Shown here: piece after piece, positions 61,055-64,000 of the stretch
How positions within the stretch are numbered: position 1 is the first letter of the stretch
Layout of the letters: each line of letters starts with the position of its first letter
Assembly (NCBI GenBank): GCA_902363135.1
Contig: CABIZF010000001.1
Location: 62,001 to 126,000, forward strand
Source of the DNA: Lachnospiraceae bacterium
GTDB lineage: Bacteria; Bacillota; Clostridia; Lachnospirales; Lachnospiraceae
Direction of reading: 5' to 3'
Length of the DNA stretch: 64,000 nucleotides
Notes under the pieces: model-generated
The model's database searches: none
Told to the model about the DNA's origin: nothing
Seen by the model: the letters and a program-made list of their open reading frames with translations, nothing else
Made by a program: the position numbers and the translations under genes

Positions 61055-62299
61055 ATGAGAATACCGGAAGAAGCTGTATTGCAGCAGGTATATGGTGAGA
61101 CGACTGAGAGCCGTGCACGCTTTGAGTCTCTTGCCGGACATTTTACTGAGCTTTTTGGAAAAGAGGAGATGGAGTTTTTCTCTGCTCCGGGCCGTACCGA
61201 GATCGTCGGCAATCACACGGATCACAATGGCGGAAAGATCCTCGCAGCGAGCATCAGCCTGGATACGATCGGAGCCGCTGCTCCGAATGGCACCGATATC
61301 ATTGAGATCGTGAGTGAAGGCTATCAGAAAAAGGTGGTAGTAGACCTGTCTGCGCTGGAGCGTGTGCCAAAGAACTGCGGTACCGTATCTTTGGTGGCAG
61401 GCATGGCAGAGGCTGCACGGAAGAAGGGCTTTGCTGTTTCCGGATTTCAGGCCTATGTTTCCACGAAGGTCATCAGTGCGGCAGGCGTCAGCTCTTCTGC
61501 TTCGTTTGAGATGCTGATCTGCTCGATCATCAATTACTTCTTTAACAATGGAAAGATCAGCTATGCGGACTATGCGAAGATCGGCCAGTACGCAGAGAAC
61601 CATTTCTGGGATAAGGCCTCCGGCCTGATGGATCAGATGGCCTGTGCGGTCGGCGGCCCGATCCGTCTGGATTTTTCAAATGATGTAAAATATGAAAAAG
61701 TTGATTTTGATTTTGCGCGCTTTGGCTATGAGATGGTGATCGTCAATACCGGAAAGGGCCATGCGGACTTAAGCCGTGAGTACAGCGAGATTCCGGAGGA
61801 GATGAAGGCAGTTGCAAAGTGCCTTGGCGGAAGCTGGCTGGCTGACTGCAGTATGGAGCAGCTTCTGGAAAACTATGCGAAGGTGCAATCAGAGGTGGCA
61901 AACGATCGTGCGATCCTGCGTGCCATCCATTACTTTAATGAAAATGACCGCGTAGAGCGCGCCGTGGCAGCAGCAGAGAAGAACGACGGGAAAACGCTTC
62001 TCGCAGTGCTGGATGAATCCGGACGTTCCTCCTGGGAGCTTCTGCAGAACTGCTATGCGATCGCAGACTATAAGGAGCAGAAAATCGCACTGGCACTGGC
62101 ACTGACCGAGCATTTCCTCAAAAAGATCGGCGACGGCTGCTGCCGTATTCACGGCGGTGGATTTGCAGGCGTCATCGTAGCGCTCATCCCGCAGGCGAAG
62201 ACTCAGGAGTATGTGGACTACATAGCAAAATTCGTCGGAACAGAGAATGTCTACCCGATGCAGATCAGGGCGGCGGGAGCCATTCATCTGGAGGCGTAA
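61055..62299 (+). CDS. galK: galactokinase
   Basis: 414 residues; ATG after AAAGGAG. A GHMP kinase that phosphorylates galactose at C1 in the Leloir pathway. The galactokinase signature is FSAPGRTEIVGNHTDHNGG, the ATP-binding motif is ISAAGVSSSASFE, the catalytic region ASGLMDQMACAVGGP and motif 3 IHGGGFAGVIVAL. In the signature, Thr-Glu replaces the Val/Asn-Leu of Escherichia coli GalK (GRVNLIGEHTDY), a variation common in Clostridia. It is followed by a strong terminator and a LacI gene with a sugar-binding protein gene, which may be part of galactoside use. Confidence 0.92.
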   Translation: MRIPEEAVLQQVYGETTESRARFESLAGHFTELFGKEEMEFFSAPGRTEIVGNHTDHNGGKILAASISLDTIGAAAPNGTDIIEIVSEGYQKKVVVDLSALERVPKNCGTVSLVAGMAEAARKKGFAVSGFQAYVSTKVISAAGVSSSASFEMLICSIINYFFNNGKISYADYAKIGQYAENHFWDKASGLMDQMACAVGGPIRLDFSNDVKYEKVDFDFARFGYEMVIVNTGKGHADLSREYSEIPEEMKAVAKCLGGSWLADCSMEQLLENYAKVQSEVANDRAILRAIHYFNENDRVERAVAAAEKNDGKTLLAVLDESGRSSWELLQNCYAIADYKEQKIALALALTEHFLKKIGDGCCRIHGGGFAGVIVALIPQAKTQEYVDYIAKFVGTENVYPMQIRAAGAIHLEA

Positions 62300-62350
62300 A
62301 ACGCGAATGTCTGATTTACTAGCAGAAGATCTGTTTTGACAGGAGAGAAA

Positions 62351-62393
62351 AAAACGAGGTACCGCGATAAAATGCGTGTACCTCGTTTTTTTT
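62351..62393 (+). terminator. galK terminator
   Basis: A perfect 12-bp stem AAAACGAGGTAC (62351-62362) / GTACCTCGTTTT (62378-62389) followed by eight T residues in all. Confidence 0.9.
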
Positions 62394-62397
62394 AGAT

Positions 62398-62420
62398 AAA
62401 ATCGAAATAATTTCGATTTT
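62398..62420. promoter_or_regulatory. palindromic operator candidate for the LacI regulator
   Basis: AAAATCGAAAT and ATTTCGATTTT form a perfect palindrome around a central A. Adjacent TTTCGA elements repeat downstream up to about 62537. The position upstream of the LacI gene suggests autoregulation. Confidence 0.55.
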
Positions 62421-62612
62421 GTTTCGACAGAGAAACAAGTTGAAACAGGAATATTATTATATACTATGACTAAAAACAGTATAAAATCAGGAAAATACAA
62501 GGCAATATGCGCAGATGTTTCGATTGTTTCGATTCGAAGATAGTGATATTATGTGGACGTGAAAGCGAAACACCTGCGAAACACAATAAAACGACGGAAG
62601 AGGATGACAAAA

Positions 62613-63599
62613 TTGGCAACAATCAAAGATGTAGCAAAAATGGCGGGCGTATCGATTTCGACAGTCTCACTTGCGTTTAATAATCCGGAACGGGTGACAG
62701 AAGCAACGAGAGATAAGATTTTTGATGCGGTACGAAGTCTGAATTATGTACCTGCAAATGTAAATAAAAAGACCGTACTTAGTAAAAAAAAGAGTCAGTC
62801 GATTGCGGTGATCTGTCCGAAGCTGGTTGGTCCGTATCATCTGGAGATCATACAAGGGATCAGTGAGACGATTTATATGAATCAGAAGGATATGGTACTG
62901 TATGCCGGCGACGATGCAATAAATCGCTATCTATTGAATATCGTAGAGAGCCATGCCTATCAGGGCGTGATTCTTGTAAATGGGCCAATTTATGATGAGC
63001 GATATTTGAGGGCGGCAGCAGCAGCTGATTTTCCAGTCGTGATGTGCTGTTTTCGGGAAAGCTATAAAGGGATTGGATCAATTCTAATTAATGAAAGTGA
63101 TATCGGGCGGAGGGTGGCAGAACATTTTTTAAAACGGAAATTCCGGAAAATCGGAATCGTCGGGACACCGGCGGAAAGCTCAGTCATGAGAAAAGAATGC
63201 TTTTTACAGACACTGGCAGAAAAAGGGATTCGTGTTCCGGCAGAATGGGATTTACAGTGTGAACTGGCAGAGGATCCAGCCTATAAAACAGTAGATCGCT
63301 TTTTGCATACCCATGCAGAGTATCCGGAAGCAATTTTTTGCCAGAATGATGACAGTGCAATTGGAGTGATAGAAGCAATCGAGGATTTTGGACTTCGGGT
63401 ACCGGAGGACATTTCCATTATTGGCTGTGATGATCTGAATCGCAGCAAGTTTCACTCTCCATCACTTTCCACGATAGCGACACCGAAGATGGAGGTCGGG
63501 ATGTTAGCTGTCAACCTGTTGATGCGGGAGATTGCAGGAATGTCATCCGAAGAGATCATATTAAATGGAAAGTTGATTTTAAGAGAATCTTGTCTGTAA
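62613..63599 (+). CDS. LacI-family transcriptional regulator
   Basis: 328 residues from a TTG start, giving the family-typical opening ATIKDVAKMAGVSISTVSLA right after the initiator. GGAAGAGG is nine bases before it but touches an alternative ATG at 62604, so the TTG is preferred. The hinge is near YVPANVNKK. The effector domain contains FFRKIGIVGTP-like RKIGIVGTPAESS and ISIIGCDDLNRSKFHSPSLS. It probably controls the binding-protein gene that follows and itself; the inducer is likely a sugar (inference). Confidence 0.88.
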   Translation: MATIKDVAKMAGVSISTVSLAFNNPERVTEATRDKIFDAVRSLNYVPANVNKKTVLSKKKSQSIAVICPKLVGPYHLEIIQGISETIYMNQKDMVLYAGDDAINRYLLNIVESHAYQGVILVNGPIYDERYLRAAAAADFPVVMCCFRESYKGIGSILINESDIGRRVAEHFLKRKFRKIGIVGTPAESSVMRKECFLQTLAEKGIRVPAEWDLQCELAEDPAYKTVDRFLHTHAEYPEAIFCQNDDSAIGVIEAIEDFGLRVPEDISIIGCDDLNRSKFHSPSLSTIATPKMEVGMLAVNLLMREIAGMSSEEIILNGKLILRESCL

Positions 63600-63626
63600 T
63601 GGATTTGAAATAAATACAGGTAACAC

Positions 63627-63640
63627 GTTTTTGCAAAAAC
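63627..63640. promoter_or_regulatory. palindrome before the sugar-binding-protein gene
   Basis: GTTTTTGCAAAAAC is a perfect 14-bp palindrome with central GC, between the LacI gene and the binding-protein gene. It could be an operator of that regulator or of another LacI/CcpA-type protein. Confidence 0.45.
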
Positions 63641-63686
63641 ATGACACATAATACGTAACACAAAGGAAAAATGAAGGAGGAACAAC

Positions 63687-64000
63687 ATGAAAAGAAGAGT
63701 TATCTGTGCTGTATTAAGCGCAACGATGGCATCATCCCTTCTGTTCGCAGGTGGAACGACCGCACTGGCAGATGAGGACAAAACAGAGATCACCGTATGG
63801 TCCTGGGATGCAACGGTAGAGGCGGCAATTCCGGCATTTGAAGAGGCAAATCCGGATGTTACCGTAAAATTTGAAAATGTAGGTTCTGCAAGTGACCAGT
63901 ACCGCGCAATTGACAATGCATTGCAGGCAGGCACCGGATTTCCGGATGTCGCACAGTTTGAGTACTTTTCTGTACCATATTTTGCAGTAGCAGGTAAGCT
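63687..64000 (+). CDS. sugar ABC transporter substrate-binding protein, 5' part (cut by window edge)
   Basis: 104 codons are visible; ATG after GAAGGAGGAACAAC. The signal peptide (KRRVICAVLSATMASSLLFA) probably ends near ALADED, again without a lipobox cysteine. The mature protein begins TEITVWSWDATVEAAIPAFE, continues EANPDVTVKFENV and GTGFPDVAQFEYFSVP, as in family-1 binding proteins of CUT1 sugar importers. The remaining three quarters, and presumably the permeases, lie beyond the window. It follows a LacI gene in the same direction. Confidence 0.9.
   Translation, partial: MKRRVICAVLSATMASSLLFAGGTTALADEDKTEITVWSWDATVEAAIPAFEEANPDVTVKFENVGSASDQYRAIDNALQAGTGFPDVAQFEYFSVPYFAVAGK

Larger units (their letters stand above)
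62300..62612. other. intergenic region between galK and the LacI gene
   Basis: 313 bp with the galK terminator, a 23-bp palindrome (62398-62420), a TTGTTTC/GAAACAA inverted repeat (about 62419-62438) and further TTTCGAT repeats around 62518-62537. A fragment CGCGAATGTCTGATTTAC (62303-62320) recalls R1. No gene seen. Confidence 0.6.

Noticed and set aside
62555..62575. CcpA (cre) site near the second LacI gene
   Set aside because: GTGAAAGCGAAACAC resembles half of a cre site but lacks the symmetric right half of the consensus.
1..64000. CRISPR array
   Set aside because: The repeats found are dispersed, hairpin-rich and not separated by regular spacers; no cas genes are visible.

Overview
The window looks like chromosome from a spore-forming Bacillota of the Lachnospiraceae type (gut Clostridia). 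The evidence is a moderate base composition, strong AGGAGG-type ribosome binding sites, a spoIIAA-spoIIAB-sigF cluster, many CUT1-type sugar ABC transporters with LacI regulators, and typical Lachnospiraceae families (clade-D beta carbonic anhydrase, ThrE split into two proteins, zinc-ribbon/TPR membrane protein, AAA-ATPase-like/PD-(D/E)XK protein). It is mostly ordinary chromosome. One IS200/IS605 element, a decayed operon and several families of short intergenic repeats are scattered through it.

Layout. 1-1.7 kb: 5' part of an AI-2E-family permease (minus strand), repeats, and a tRNA-Lys with promoter and terminator. 1.9-10.4 kb: a sugar locus (solute-binding protein, two permeases, GH51 arabinofuranosidase, LacI regulator, GH2 glycosidase) with a promoter flanked by two identical palindromic operators. 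10.4-12.2 kb: purine salvage (xpt, adenosine deaminase). 12.2-18.4 kb: YARHG-domain protein, carbonic anhydrase, AAA/nuclease protein, transglutaminase-like protein, ferredoxin-type aldo/keto reductase. 18.6-22 kb: heterodimeric ABC exporter. 22-31.8 kb: two-component system, then an operon with a beta-propeller/solute-binding fusion, two sugar permeases, a HlyD-type adaptor and a MacB-periplasmic-domain-like protein. 31.9-42.6 kb: ThrE pair, phosphoesterase, a secreted protein, folC, a 52-residue small protein, the zinc-ribbon/TPR protein, the sigma-F operon and ldh.

42.8-59.1 kb is the most interesting part. It holds a LysR regulator, three paralogous class I methyltransferases, a complete Nik/Dpp-type ABC transporter (permeases, lipoprotein, fused double ATPase), the wreck of a second such transporter carrying an IS605-type element, and an FecB/FecC/FecE-type transporter. 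Four promoters in this region share a 23-bp GC-core motif that overlaps the -35 element and lies 16-18 bp from the -10 element. One of them points at the opposite strand and seems to drive only a short structured RNA. I infer one regulon for uptake, and probably methyl modification, of an unknown ligand, possibly a metal chelate.

59.2-64 kb: MutS-like ATPase, galactokinase, a LacI regulator with a palindromic operator, and the start of another sugar-binding protein cut by the window edge.

Three short repeat families recur between genes: R1 (nested hairpins around TGAACGCAG/CTGCGTTCA and AAGCGGA/TCCGCTT), R2 (about 208 bp with GGGTCAAAAGGT ends) and a single 162-bp palindromic MITE-like element. 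All coordinates and alignments were made by eye. Family names rest on recognised motifs, not on database searches.
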